A stretch of DNA of 64,000 bases from positions 62,001-126,000 of the forward strand of contig JAKFFE010000026.1 in assembly GCA_036675345.1 (NCBI GenBank). The letters are read 5' to 3'. The notes under the pieces are model-generated. The model was given only the letters and a program-made list of their open reading frames with translations. It was not told the DNA's origin and searched no databases. The stretch comes from JALYOC01 sp036675345 (GTDB taxonomy: Bacteria > Myxococcota > Myxococcia > Myxococcales > Myxococcaceae). Positions 35,218-43,453 of this stretch are shown here, piece by piece. Each line of letters begins with the position of its first letter. The first letter of the stretch is position 1. The translations under genes and the position numbers were made by a program.

Positions 35218-36522
35218 TCAGCCCCCGGTCACCAGCTTGCGCAACCGCCTCCGGATCCCGCTCTCCTTGAGCAGCTGGTGCAGGCGCTCCAGCTCCGCCT
35301 CCAGCCGGCGGGTCTCTGCCTGGCGGAGCTGACTCTCCGTCTGGTGGTGCTGGCCCTCTGCCTGCAGCAGCGCGCGGAGGCGATTGGACTCCGCCTCCCA
35401 GCTGACCCGCTGCTCCGAGTTCCAGGCCTTGGCCTTCTCCAGTTCGGCGATCCATCCCCGGAGCTCGTCCAGCTGTCCCTGATAACGCTGGGTCAGGGTG
35501 CGGTTCAGCTCCTGCTCCACCAGCCGGTGTCGGACCCGCTCGGCCTCGAACAGCGTCTCCCAGCGGGTGGCGCACTGCCGGTTCCACTGGAAGGCGGTGA
35601 AGGCCCGGACCAGGCCGACGCTGGAGGCCCGCCGGTGCACCTGCCCCAGCAGGTCCTCCCGTCGTTCGAGCCCACACCCGGCAAACAGCTGGGCCAGCTC
35701 GCCGATCGCCGCGTCGTCCACCGGGGCGCCCGCCTCGTCGGCCTCCGCCGCCAGGCGCAGCGCGCCGGCCATCCGCGACAGGCACTGGGCAAGCGGAGTG
35801 GTGTTCAGCTCGCCCAGCGCCGCCTCCAGGGCCATGCGGTTCCAGGTGGGCGCCGCCGCGGAGGCGGCGATCAGCGCGTAGAGCGCGAAGCCCCAGATGT
35901 CGAGGGCGCGAAGCTCATCGGTCAGCGGGTGGACGCCGTTGAGGTCCACCCACAGGCCGCGCCCGTCCTGGGTCACCATCGCGTTGCTGGAGAAGGGATC
36001 TCCGTGAACCAGTCCCTGCTGGTGCAGCAGGTCCAGCCCGGTGGCCAGATCCGAGAGGACCCCGAACAGCTGGCGCAGGGTGAGCGCGGAGGCCGCGTCG
36101 CGACGATCCGCGGGAGCCAGTGCCAGCAGCCAGGGCGGCCGGGTGCCGGCGTCCACCAGGGGCGGACCGGAGATCAGGGCGATGCAGAGGGTGCAGTCGC
36201 AGACGGCGTGCACCTCCACCACCCCTTGCAGCTTTGCTCCCACCAGCTTGCGCAGCCAGCCAGCGCGGCGCTCCGGCGACTGCGGAGGCTGGGCTCCGTG
36301 CAGCGGGTGACCGGGGGGGTGGGCGCGCGACGAGACATTAAGGAACAGCCGATCGGAGGTCACCAGCAGCGGCTGTTCCGAGCCGGAAGACAACCGGGCT
36401 GCCCGGGCCTCGGCCGGGACCTGATGGAGGACGCATTCCGCGGAGCAGAAGGCGACCACCACCTGATCGCGGGGAACGAACGCCTGGGAGGCGCGTAGGG
36501 GAGCCGCAGAGAACGAGATCAA
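35218..36522 (-). CDS. kinase-like protein with C-terminal coiled coil (WbdD kinase/ruler-like)
   Basis: The 434-residue product has a protein-kinase-like C-lobe. The catalytic loop is LVHGDPFSSN (H173, D175, N180) and the metal-binding Asp lies in WVDLNG (D193) in place of DFG. The N-lobe is poorly conserved and I cannot place the ATP lysine. Residues ~320-420 form a long, mostly uninterrupted coiled coil, and the end (RRRLRKLVTGG) is basic. The upstream, translationally coupled gene is a methyltransferase. The order methyltransferase, kinase, coiled coil is that of E. coli WbdD, which caps O9a chains with phosphate-methyl and measures length with its coiled coil. The start is TTG at 36522, two bases after the upstream stop. 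The role is inference. Confidence 0.78.
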   Translation of the reverse strand: MISFSAAPLRASQAFVPRDQVVVAFCSAECVLHQVPAEARAARLSSGSEQPLLVTSDRLFLNVSSRAHPPGHPLHGAQPPQSPERRAGWLRKLVGAKLQGVVEVHAVCDCTLCIALISGPPLVDAGTRPPWLLALAPADRRDAASALTLRQLFGVLSDLATGLDLLHQQGLVHGDPFSSNAMVTQDGRGLWVDLNGVHPLTDELRALDIWGFALYALIAASAAAPTWNRMALEAALGELNTTPLAQCLSRMAGALRLAAEADEAGAPVDDAAIGELAQLFAGCGLERREDLLGQVHRRASSVGLVRAFTAFQWNRQCATRWETLFEAERVRHRLVEQELNRTLTQRYQGQLDELRGWIAELEKAKAWNSEQRVSWEAESNRLRALLQAEGQHHQTESQLRQAETRRLEAELERLHQLLKESGIRRRLRKLVTGG

Positions 36523-36524
36523 GT

Positions 36525-37229
36525 TTAACGCTCCAGCCGAAAGAGGGTGCGCAGGTCGCCGTTCGCGGCGGGGCTCTGCCCGATCACGGTGCAGCGGGCG
36601 ACCAGCCCTTCATCCAGGAACCAGGACGGCAGCGGGACAGCATCCGGGCCCGGCGCCAGGTCCGGCCCTTCGAAGTAGATCAGCGACGAGACCCGGGCCA
36701 CCAGCTTGCGCAGCAAGGTCTCCACCCTCAGCCGCGCCTTGGCCCCCTCGCCGGTGGAGGCGTAGCCGGCGGACCACTGGTGGACCACGCTGAGCAGCAG
36801 ACAGACGTCCCACCTCCCGGAGGTCTGCTCCAGGAACGACTCCACGTCCCCCTCCACCAGGGTGGCGCCGGTCACTTGGGTCCCAGCGCGCGACTGCTCG
36901 GCCAGATCCAGGATCTTTCCCGGATAGAAGCCCTGGACGTCGGCGGCGATGTTGCTCTCCACGCCCGTGGTCTGGTGCCCCAGCGAGGCCAACCCCAGGG
37001 TGAACAGGCCGCTGTTGCAGCCCACATCCAGGACCCGCGCCGAACGCACCGAGAGCAGGTCCAGGTCGGAGGCGATGGCGACCAGGCGATCGAAACCGAC
37101 CCGTTCGTAGGGTCCCGCCCAGGCAGGCAATTCGGCCAGCGCCGCATAGTCGCGAGCGCCCAGGGCCAGGAAGGAATCAGCAGTGACTGGGACCGGAAGA
37201 TAGGTACGGGTATCGGGCCTTGCCGCCAT
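36525..37229 (-). CDS. class I SAM-dependent methyltransferase (WbdD methyltransferase-like)
   Basis: The 234-residue enzyme has motif I VLDVGCNSGLFTLGLASLG (66-84), the acidic motif II end GVESN, motif III region VEGDVESFLE and the motif IV/post-I segment WDVCLLLSVVHQWS. The wording of these motifs (LDxGCxxGxFxLxLASxG, LLSVVHQ) resembles the methyltransferase half of WbdD, a chain-capping enzyme of ABC-exported O-antigens. The ATG at 37229 is used; a TTG six codons upstream is possible. It is followed after two bases by the kinase/coiled-coil gene. An ordinary sugar O-methyltransferase is the alternative. Confidence 0.85.
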   Translation of the reverse strand: MAARPDTRTYLPVPVTADSFLALGARDYAALAELPAWAGPYERVGFDRLVAIASDLDLLSVRSARVLDVGCNSGLFTLGLASLGHQTTGVESNIAADVQGFYPGKILDLAEQSRAGTQVTGATLVEGDVESFLEQTSGRWDVCLLLSVVHQWSAGYASTGEGAKARLRVETLLRKLVARVSSLIYFEGPDLAPGPDAVPLPSWFLDEGLVARCTVIGQSPAANGDLRTLFRLER

Positions 37230-37336
37230 TGGCGGGGTGCATAGCAAAGGGCCGGGGGGTTGCCATCTACCCGGGGAGAAAAGGTGTCCCCCTGTGCCTT
37301 GCCATTGGTTAGCAAACCATCTATCCGGCCCCGGTC

Positions 37337-39715
37337 ATGATCGACCCCCGGAATCCGGATTTCTCGAGCACCCCTGCTTCATCGGGCCGAGCCAAGTTCA
37401 ACTACGCACCCCAGGGGTCGACGCCTCCGGTGGTTACAGTGGTGACACCCTATTTCAACACCGGGCCGGTGTTCCTGGAGACCGCCGCAGCGGTCCTCGG
37501 CAGCTCGCTGCAACAGTTCGAGTGGCTGATCATCAATGACGCCAGCACCGACCCGGCGGCGCTGGCCCAGTTGCAGCCCTACCGCAGCGGCGACCCGCGG
37601 ATCCGGGTGGTGGACCATCCGCAGAACCGCGGGCTGAGCGCGGCGCGCAACACCGGGTTCAAGAACGCCCAGGCCCCCTACGTCTTCCTGTTGGACTCGG
37701 ACGATCTGATCGAGCCCACCACGCTGGAGAAGTGCGCCTGGTTCCTGGCCTCCCATCCGGACGTTGCCTTCACCAAGGGCCGCTCGGTGGGGTTCGCGGC
37801 CCAGCAGTATCTGTGGGACCAGGGCTTCGAGAGCGGTCCGGGCTTCGTGGATGAGAACCGGATCACCGCCACCGCCCTGCTGCGAAAGTCGGTCCACGCC
37901 CAGTTGGGTGGTTACGACGAGACGATCCGGGGCGGGTTCGAGGACTGGGAGTTCTGGCTCCGCGCCGCGGCGGCCGGCGCCTGGGGAGCGACCATCCCCG
38001 AGTATCTGGACTGGTATCGGCGCCGGGACACCCATGCGGCGGACTGGTCCAACTGGAGCGAGGGCAAGGAGGCCTTCGCCAACGACCTCAAGCGCCGGTT
38101 CGGGCATCTGCGCAAGTCCTTCCCCTATCCCCGTGCGTTTCACAGCGAGGTGTTCGAGACGGTTCGCACCGACCTCCCCTTCGCCAACCCGCTCGCCACC
38201 GGGAAGCGCCGGATCCTGATGGTGTTGCCCTGGTTCACCATGGGCGGCGCCGACAAGTTCAACCTCCGGCTCGTGGAGCAGCTCACCGCGCGCGGGTGGG
38301 AGGTGACGGTGGTGGGGACCCTCCGCGGAGACCAGTCCTGGATGCCCGAGTTCAGCAAGCGGACCCCCGACGTGTTCGCCCTTCCGCACTTCCTGCGGCC
38401 GGTCGATTACCCGGCGTTCCTGCGCTACCTGATCGACTCGCGCAGTCCAGAGGTGGTGCTGCTGAGCAACAGCGAGCACGGCTACCAGGTCCTGCCCTAC
38501 CTGCGTTCATGGTGCCCCCAGCCCGCCTACGTGGACTACTGCCACATGGAGGAGGAGTACTGGAAGAACGGAGGCTACCCGCGCTACGCGGCCACCACCC
38601 AGGAGGCGCTGGACCTGAACATCGTCTCCTCCGAGCACCTCAAGCAGTGGATGGTGGATCGCGGCGCCGACGCCTCCCGGATCCAGGTCTGCTACACGGA
38701 CGAAGACCCGGTGGAGTGGAAGCGGGACCCCCAGATTCGCCGCGAACAACGGAGGGCGCTGGGGCTGGACGACACCCAGGTGGTGCTGCTGTACGCCGGG
38801 CGCCTCACCCGCCAGAAGCAGCCGGCGGTGTTCTGCGAGACCCTCCGTCGGTTGGCGGAGCAGGGACTGGCCTTCACCGCGCTGGTCGCCGGTGACGGCG
38901 AGGACCGGGGGATGATGGAGGCGTTCGTGAGGGAACACGGCCTCTCCGACCACGTCCGCTTCCTGGGGGCGCTCCCGCTCTCGCAGATGCGCGCCACGAT
39001 GATGGCCGCGGACATCTTCTTCCTGCCTTCCCTGATGGAGGGGATCGCCCTCTCCATCTTCGAGGCGATGGCCATGGAGCTGGCAGTGGTGGGGGCCGAC
39101 GTTGGCGGGCAGCGCGAGCTGGTCATCCCTGAGTGCGGGGTGCTGCTCAAGCGCGGCGAGGCCGAGGCGGAGCGCTATGCAGCCCTCCTGGCTGCGCTGA
39201 TTCCGGATCCCAGCCGCTGCCGGGAGATGGGCCGGAAGGGCCGCGCGCGCATCGAACAGGAGTTCTCCCTCCAGCGGATGGGCGACCGGATGGTGGAGCT
39301 GTTCGATCTGGCCCTCAAGCTCCGCGGCGACCAGCCCCGGCAGCCGGTGTCCCGCGGGTTGGCCACCGAGCTGGCCACCCGGGCGGTGGAGTTCCAGCGG
39401 ATGGAGCGCGAGTTCGACGCTCTGTGGTCCCGACTGCACACCGTGGGGGAGAGCCCCAGCGGACTGAGCGCCGCGGAGGAACTGGCGCACATCCAGCAGC
39501 TTCCGACCTTCCGTGCGCTGGAGCGACTCAAGCAGACCTCCGCCTACCGCTGGGTGGCCACCCTGCGGTGGGGGGACCAATGGGATCGCCCCGATACCGC
39601 CGAGCCGCCCTCCACCACCCTGCTCCGCATCCGGGAGAGTCGCTCCTTCCGGCTGGTGCGCCGTCTGGAGTCGGTGCGCCAGACCCTGACCCGCCTGGGG
39701 CCCAAGGATTCCTAG
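37337..39715 (+). CDS. GT2-GT4 glycosyltransferase fusion with C-terminal basic tail
   Basis: The 792-residue protein starts with a GT2 domain (VVTVVTPYFNTGPVFLETAA, LIINDASTDP, VFLLDSDDLIEPTTL, GGFEDWEFWLRAAAAG) and continues with a GT4 domain from ~290 (ILMVLPWFTMGGADKFNLRL, LLYAGRLTRQKQPAVFCETL, LPSLMEGIALSIFEAMAMEL). The last ~120 residues are helical and end in RIRESRSFRLVRRLESVRQT. This SRSxR...R motif is seen at the C-termini of several O-antigen assembly proteins, WbdD included, and may dock to the membrane or to partners. It is divergent from the methyltransferase gene with ~107 bp between starts. Confidence 0.92.
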   Translation: MIDPRNPDFSSTPASSGRAKFNYAPQGSTPPVVTVVTPYFNTGPVFLETAAAVLGSSLQQFEWLIINDASTDPAALAQLQPYRSGDPRIRVVDHPQNRGLSAARNTGFKNAQAPYVFLLDSDDLIEPTTLEKCAWFLASHPDVAFTKGRSVGFAAQQYLWDQGFESGPGFVDENRITATALLRKSVHAQLGGYDETIRGGFEDWEFWLRAAAAGAWGATIPEYLDWYRRRDTHAADWSNWSEGKEAFANDLKRRFGHLRKSFPYPRAFHSEVFETVRTDLPFANPLATGKRRILMVLPWFTMGGADKFNLRLVEQLTARGWEVTVVGTLRGDQSWMPEFSKRTPDVFALPHFLRPVDYPAFLRYLIDSRSPEVVLLSNSEHGYQVLPYLRSWCPQPAYVDYCHMEEEYWKNGGYPRYAATTQEALDLNIVSSEHLKQWMVDRGADASRIQVCYTDEDPVEWKRDPQIRREQRRALGLDDTQVVLLYAGRLTRQKQPAVFCETLRRLAEQGLAFTALVAGDGEDRGMMEAFVREHGLSDHVRFLGALPLSQMRATMMAADIFFLPSLMEGIALSIFEAMAMELAVVGADVGGQRELVIPECGVLLKRGEAEAERYAALLAALIPDPSRCREMGRKGRARIEQEFSLQRMGDRMVELFDLALKLRGDQPRQPVSRGLATELATRAVEFQRMEREFDALWSRLHTVGESPSGLSAAEELAHIQQLPTFRALERLKQTSAYRWVATLRWGDQWDRPDTAEPPSTTLLRIRESRSFRLVRRLESVRQTLTRLGPKDS

Positions 39716-39753
39716 GGACCCGGGGAGTCCAGCGACCCACCGGGTAGGCGCCT

Positions 39754-41379
39754 TCAGCGGGTGGATGAGAGCCCGGGAAAATCCTTGGCCAGGATCTGGC
39801 GGGTGTTCTGGCGGTCTCCACGGAGCAGGACCTGCCCTCGGTGGGCGCGCGAAGCAGCCGCCCCGCTCCCCGCGACCACCTCGCCGGTCTCGCAGTCCAC
39901 CCAGGTCCCCTGGCCCAGGTCCATCACGGTTCCCCAGGTTGCCTCGCCGTCCGTCCACTTGAGGAACACGCACGGATGCGAGGGCCAGGTGGCGCCCGGA
40001 GCAAGCCGCTCGGGCTCCCAGACCGCATCCACCAGGAGCAGAACGTCGCGCCCGATCACTTGCCGGCCAGCGGGCGCGGTGGCCCAGTCGCGGATGAAGG
40101 AATACCCGACCCCCACTGCAGCGGGAGGGTTCACCAGGTAGACCGTGGCGGCTCCGCTTTCGACTGCAACCTGCTTCGCATCCTGGAGGATGCGGCGCTC
40201 CACCTCGCCCGCGGGGTACCAGTTCCTCCAACCGGTGCTCCAGACATTGAACAGCATTCCCCCCAGCAACAGGGCAAGGCCCCCGCTTCGAAGCCAAGCC
40301 GGGACCTGCCTCGAAAACGCGGCCGCTCCCACCCCCAGCGACAGGGACAAGAATGCACCGGTGGGGAACGCGTACCTCGACTGCATGGAGTTTCCCACGA
40401 TCGGCAAGTAGAGGAGGAGCGAGGCCAGGGCCAGGAGCGCGCAGCCCAATGCCACTCTCAGCGTGCTCGCCCGATCGGTCGGGCCCCCTTCACCGCTGGC
40501 AGAGGCAAACCGGGACCACACCCAGCAACCGGCAGCGGCACACCCGACGGCCAACACCAGCCAGCCCGCTGGAAGATACCTGGTGACCACTGCCGCGTGG
40601 GGTCCATGGCTCCAATACCAGGCAGCATCCATCGAGGAGGCAGCGCCCACCGACATCTGGAGCAACAGATCCAGATTGGTGCCCAGGTTCTCCACGCCCA
40701 CCGCGTATTGCAGGGGAGAACCCCGGACCGAGACCAGTCGACGGACCAGTTGGAAGAGGACGTAGGCAATCACTACCGCCGCCCCCGGCAGCAATGCTCG
40801 TGGGTATGAAGAGCCCCGCCGTCTGCTCGCCAAGATTGCAACCCCGCCAGCGGGGATCAGCAGTCCCTCCGAGAACAGACAGGCCAGGAACAGCGCCACC
40901 AGCCCCAGCCGGGTGCGTCCCCGCAGCAAGGCCACGGCCCCTCCGGCGATGAAACCGGCACCGAAGATCAGGGTCGAGGCAGCTAGCCAGAAGGTCGCCT
41001 CCAGCGCCGCGGGCGTCATCAGGTACAGCGCCGCGGCGAGCGTGGCCCCCCGGTCCGCAATCCCCGAGGCCACCAGCGCCCGACGGACCATCAAGGAGGT
41101 GGCCACATGGACGACGACCACCACCGCGTGCGCCAGCCCCGCCTGGAGCGCCAGCAGCAATGGATAGAACACCAACCCGAAGAGCGGGAACCGGTTGTAC
41201 TTGGTGTTGTGCCACAGGCTGGCCCACTGGGTCTGGTAGACCTCCACGTTCGAGAAGTCGTCGAAGTGGAGCCAGAGAAACGGCGCCATGTGGAAGGCCA
41301 GCCCCCCCAGAGCGACGATCACCCATGCCCCCACCCCGGGAGGGAACCTGCCCCGGTTCTTCTCGGAGGATGCGATCAA
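39754..41379 (-). CDS. multi-pass membrane protein, GT-C-like (paralogue of 44524-46167)
   Basis: The 541-residue protein has about ten to twelve membrane helices. After the first helix comes an acidic loop, LHFDDFSNVEVYQTQWASL, whose Asp pair is in the position of the catalytic Asp of GT-C lipid-linked sugar transferases. Other shared blocks are NRFPLFGLVFYPLLLALQAG, TLIFGAGFIAGG, LYLPIVGNSMQSRYAFPTGA and LFNVWSTGWRNWYPAGEVE, then a soluble C-terminal domain (~150 residues). It is probably a periplasm-facing sugar transferase working with the GtrB-like GT2 upstream. The TTG start at 41379 overlaps that gene's stop (TTGA). Confidence 0.8.
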   Translation of the reverse strand: MIASSEKNRGRFPPGVGAWVIVALGGLAFHMAPFLWLHFDDFSNVEVYQTQWASLWHNTKYNRFPLFGLVFYPLLLALQAGLAHAVVVVVHVATSLMVRRALVASGIADRGATLAAALYLMTPAALEATFWLAASTLIFGAGFIAGGAVALLRGRTRLGLVALFLACLFSEGLLIPAGGVAILASRRRGSSYPRALLPGAAVVIAYVLFQLVRRLVSVRGSPLQYAVGVENLGTNLDLLLQMSVGAASSMDAAWYWSHGPHAAVVTRYLPAGWLVLAVGCAAAGCWVWSRFASASGEGGPTDRASTLRVALGCALLALASLLLYLPIVGNSMQSRYAFPTGAFLSLSLGVGAAAFSRQVPAWLRSGGLALLLGGMLFNVWSTGWRNWYPAGEVERRILQDAKQVAVESGAATVYLVNPPAAVGVGYSFIRDWATAPAGRQVIGRDVLLLVDAVWEPERLAPGATWPSHPCVFLKWTDGEATWGTVMDLGQGTWVDCETGEVVAGSGAAASRAHRGQVLLRGDRQNTRQILAKDFPGLSSTR

Positions 41380-42368
41380 GGCCGGGCCAGGGGACGGGAG
41401 GGGAGCGCGCTTGCGATGACGGGAGCCCCTCGCGACGCCGAGAAGACCTCGTCGATCACGAAGCCGGGCCGGTTCCTGGACGCATCCAGCACCCGCCACA
41501 GGTACTCCCCCAACACCCCCAGCATCGTCAGCTGGACCCCGGAAGTGAAGGTCAGCAGGACCACCAGGGCAGTCCACCCCTGGACCTCCACCCCGTGGGT
41601 CATCCGGATGATCACCACTCCGGCGCCGTAGATGAAGGCCGCCACCGCCAACAGCAGTCCCAGCGCAGAGGCGGCGCGCAGCGGCACGTAGGAGAAGGCC
41701 ACGAAGGAATCGATGAAGAGCTTGATCTTCTTCGACAGGGTCCAGCGCGACTTGCCCTTGTCCCGCCCCCGGCGGACGTAGGGAATCATCACCGGATGGT
41801 GTCCCAGCCAGAAGACCAACGACATGATGTTGGTGTTCTTCTCTCGTGCCCGGCGCAGCTCTTCCACCACCTGCCGGTCGATCAGCATGAAGTCGAAGCC
41901 ACCCGGCGGGTAGCCGGGGATGGCGTAGCGACGCATCAGCCCGTAGTACACCGAAGCAAAGGCGCGCTGGGAGAGCGGCTCTTTGCGGTCAGTACGAACC
42001 GCCAGCACGGTCTTGGTCCCCTTCCGCCAGTGATGAGCCATCTCCACGATCAGGTCCGGAGGATCCTGGAGATCGGCGGAGATCACGGTCACGCAGTCGC
42101 CGCTCGCCACCTCCAGCCCGGCCTGGATCGCGGCCATGGACCCGAAATTCCGGGTCAACTTCACCACCTGGATCCGCTCCGGGTGCTGGACCTGGAACTC
42201 GCGCAGGATGGCCAGCGAACGATCTCCGCTCCCATCGTCCACGAACACCAGCTCCAGGCCCAGTTCCAGCTCCGCCAGCTTCGGCGCCAGCGCCAGCAGT
42301 TGCGGGACGGTGTCGGGGAGGTTCAGCTCGTTGAAGTAGACCGGGACGACAATCGATAGCTTCCGCAT
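41376..42368 (-). CDS. GtrB-like GT2 (polyprenyl-phosphate glycosyltransferase)
   Basis: The 330-residue enzyme has a GT2 domain (LSIVVPVYFNELNLPDTVPQ, LVFVDDGSGDRSLAILREFQ, VISADLQDPPDLI with the DxD-type site) and two C-terminal membrane helices (ALGLLLAVAAFIYGAGVVII, WTALVVLLTFTSGVQLTMLG) ending in GEYLWRVLDASRNRPGFVI. This is the layout of GtrB, ArnC and dolichol-phosphate mannose synthase, which load a sugar onto undecaprenyl phosphate for periplasmic transfer. An ATG at 42368 is used; a TTG at 42374 overlaps the upstream stop. The sugar could be that made by the two preceding genes. Confidence 0.93.
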   Translation of the reverse strand: MRKLSIVVPVYFNELNLPDTVPQLLALAPKLAELELGLELVFVDDGSGDRSLAILREFQVQHPERIQVVKLTRNFGSMAAIQAGLEVASGDCVTVISADLQDPPDLIVEMAHHWRKGTKTVLAVRTDRKEPLSQRAFASVYYGLMRRYAIPGYPPGGFDFMLIDRQVVEELRRAREKNTNIMSLVFWLGHHPVMIPYVRRGRDKGKSRWTLSKKIKLFIDSFVAFSYVPLRAASALGLLLAVAAFIYGAGVVIIRMTHGVEVQGWTALVVLLTFTSGVQLTMLGVLGEYLWRVLDASRNRPGFVIDEVFSASRGAPVIASALPSRPLARP

Positions 42369-42370
42369 GC

Positions 42371-43453
42371 TCAACCCAGCACGGCCTGGAGTCGCTCGGG
42401 GGTGAGGTGCGGCCCCATCGGGAGGCTGAGGATGGTCTGCGCGATCTCCTCGGCGATCGGATACCGACGACCGGCGAACTCCTCCCGGTAGGCGTCGGAT
42501 TGATGCGGAGGGACCGGGTAGTGGATCAGCGTCCCCACCTTGAGCCCGGCCAGCTGTTCGGCCAGCGCGTCACGCGCCGGGTGGCGAACCACATACAGGT
42601 GCCAGCACGGCTGGTCCCCCTCCTGCACCCGGGGAAGGGTGACGTTGAAGCGGCCCAGCAGCGAGGGATAGACCGCCGCGATCCGGCGACGGCGCGCATT
42701 GTGGTCGTCCAGGTGCTTGAGCTTGACCCGGAGGATCGCCGCCTGCACCTCGTCGAGGCGGCTGTTGTAGCCGATCACCTCGTTGTAATACTTCCGCCGC
42801 GAACCGTAGTTGCGCAGCACCCGCAGCCGGTCCGCCAGGTCCCCATCGTCGGTGGTGATCGCCCCCGCGTCCCCAATCGCTCCCAGGTTCTTGGTCGGAT
42901 AGAAGCTGAACGCCGCCGCGTCGCCCAGGGCACCGGCCTTTCGGCCCCGGTAGGTCGCGCCATGCCCCTGGGCCGCGTCCTCCAGGACCTTGAGCTTGGC
43001 CTCCCTGGCCAGGTCCATGATCGGCGCCATATCGGCGGTCTGCCCGTAGAGATGAACCGGGAGGATCGCCCTGGTGCGCGGGGTGATGGCCCGCGCCACC
43101 AGCGCCGGATCCAGGTTGTAGGTGTCCAGCCGGGGCTCCACCGGGACCACCTTGGCCCCCACATGGGTCACTGCCAGCCAGGTGGCGATATAGGTGTTGG
43201 AGGGAACGATCACCTCATCCCCGGCTCCAATCCCCCAGGCCCGGAGGACCAGCGACAGCGCTTCCAGGCCGTTGGCCACGCCAACACAGTGCTGGGTGCC
43301 GCAGTACTCCGCAAACTCCTTCTCGAAGGCGGCCACCTCTGGCCCCAGGACCAGGGCGTTGGAGGCGACCACCCGCTGGAAGGCCCCCGCCAGCTCGTCC
43401 TTCAGCTCGTCGTGGATGGACTTCAACTCCAGGAACGGAATGGCGGCAGTCAT
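42371..43453 (-). CDS. DegT/DnrJ/EryC1/StrS sugar aminotransferase (FdtB-like)
   Basis: The 360-residue PLP enzyme transfers an amino group to a keto-sugar nucleotide. It shows GVANGLEALSLVLRAWGIGA, VIVPSNTYIATWLAVTHVGA, VLEDAAQGHGATYRGRKAG, the Schiff-base lysine in FSFYPTKNLGAIGDAGA (K188) and YNSRLDEVQAAILRVKLKHL. Next to an FdtA-type isomerase this points to C3 amination of a dTDP-3-keto-6-deoxyhexose, as by FdtB or QdtB. Its start overlaps the stop of the fused FdtC-FdtA gene (ATGA). Confidence 0.93.
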   Translation of the reverse strand: MTAAIPFLELKSIHDELKDELAGAFQRVVASNALVLGPEVAAFEKEFAEYCGTQHCVGVANGLEALSLVLRAWGIGAGDEVIVPSNTYIATWLAVTHVGAKVVPVEPRLDTYNLDPALVARAITPRTRAILPVHLYGQTADMAPIMDLAREAKLKVLEDAAQGHGATYRGRKAGALGDAAAFSFYPTKNLGAIGDAGAITTDDGDLADRLRVLRNYGSRRKYYNEVIGYNSRLDEVQAAILRVKLKHLDDHNARRRRIAAVYPSLLGRFNVTLPRVQEGDQPCWHLYVVRHPARDALAEQLAGLKVGTLIHYPVPPHQSDAYREEFAGRRYPIAEEIAQTILSLPMGPHLTPERLQAVLG

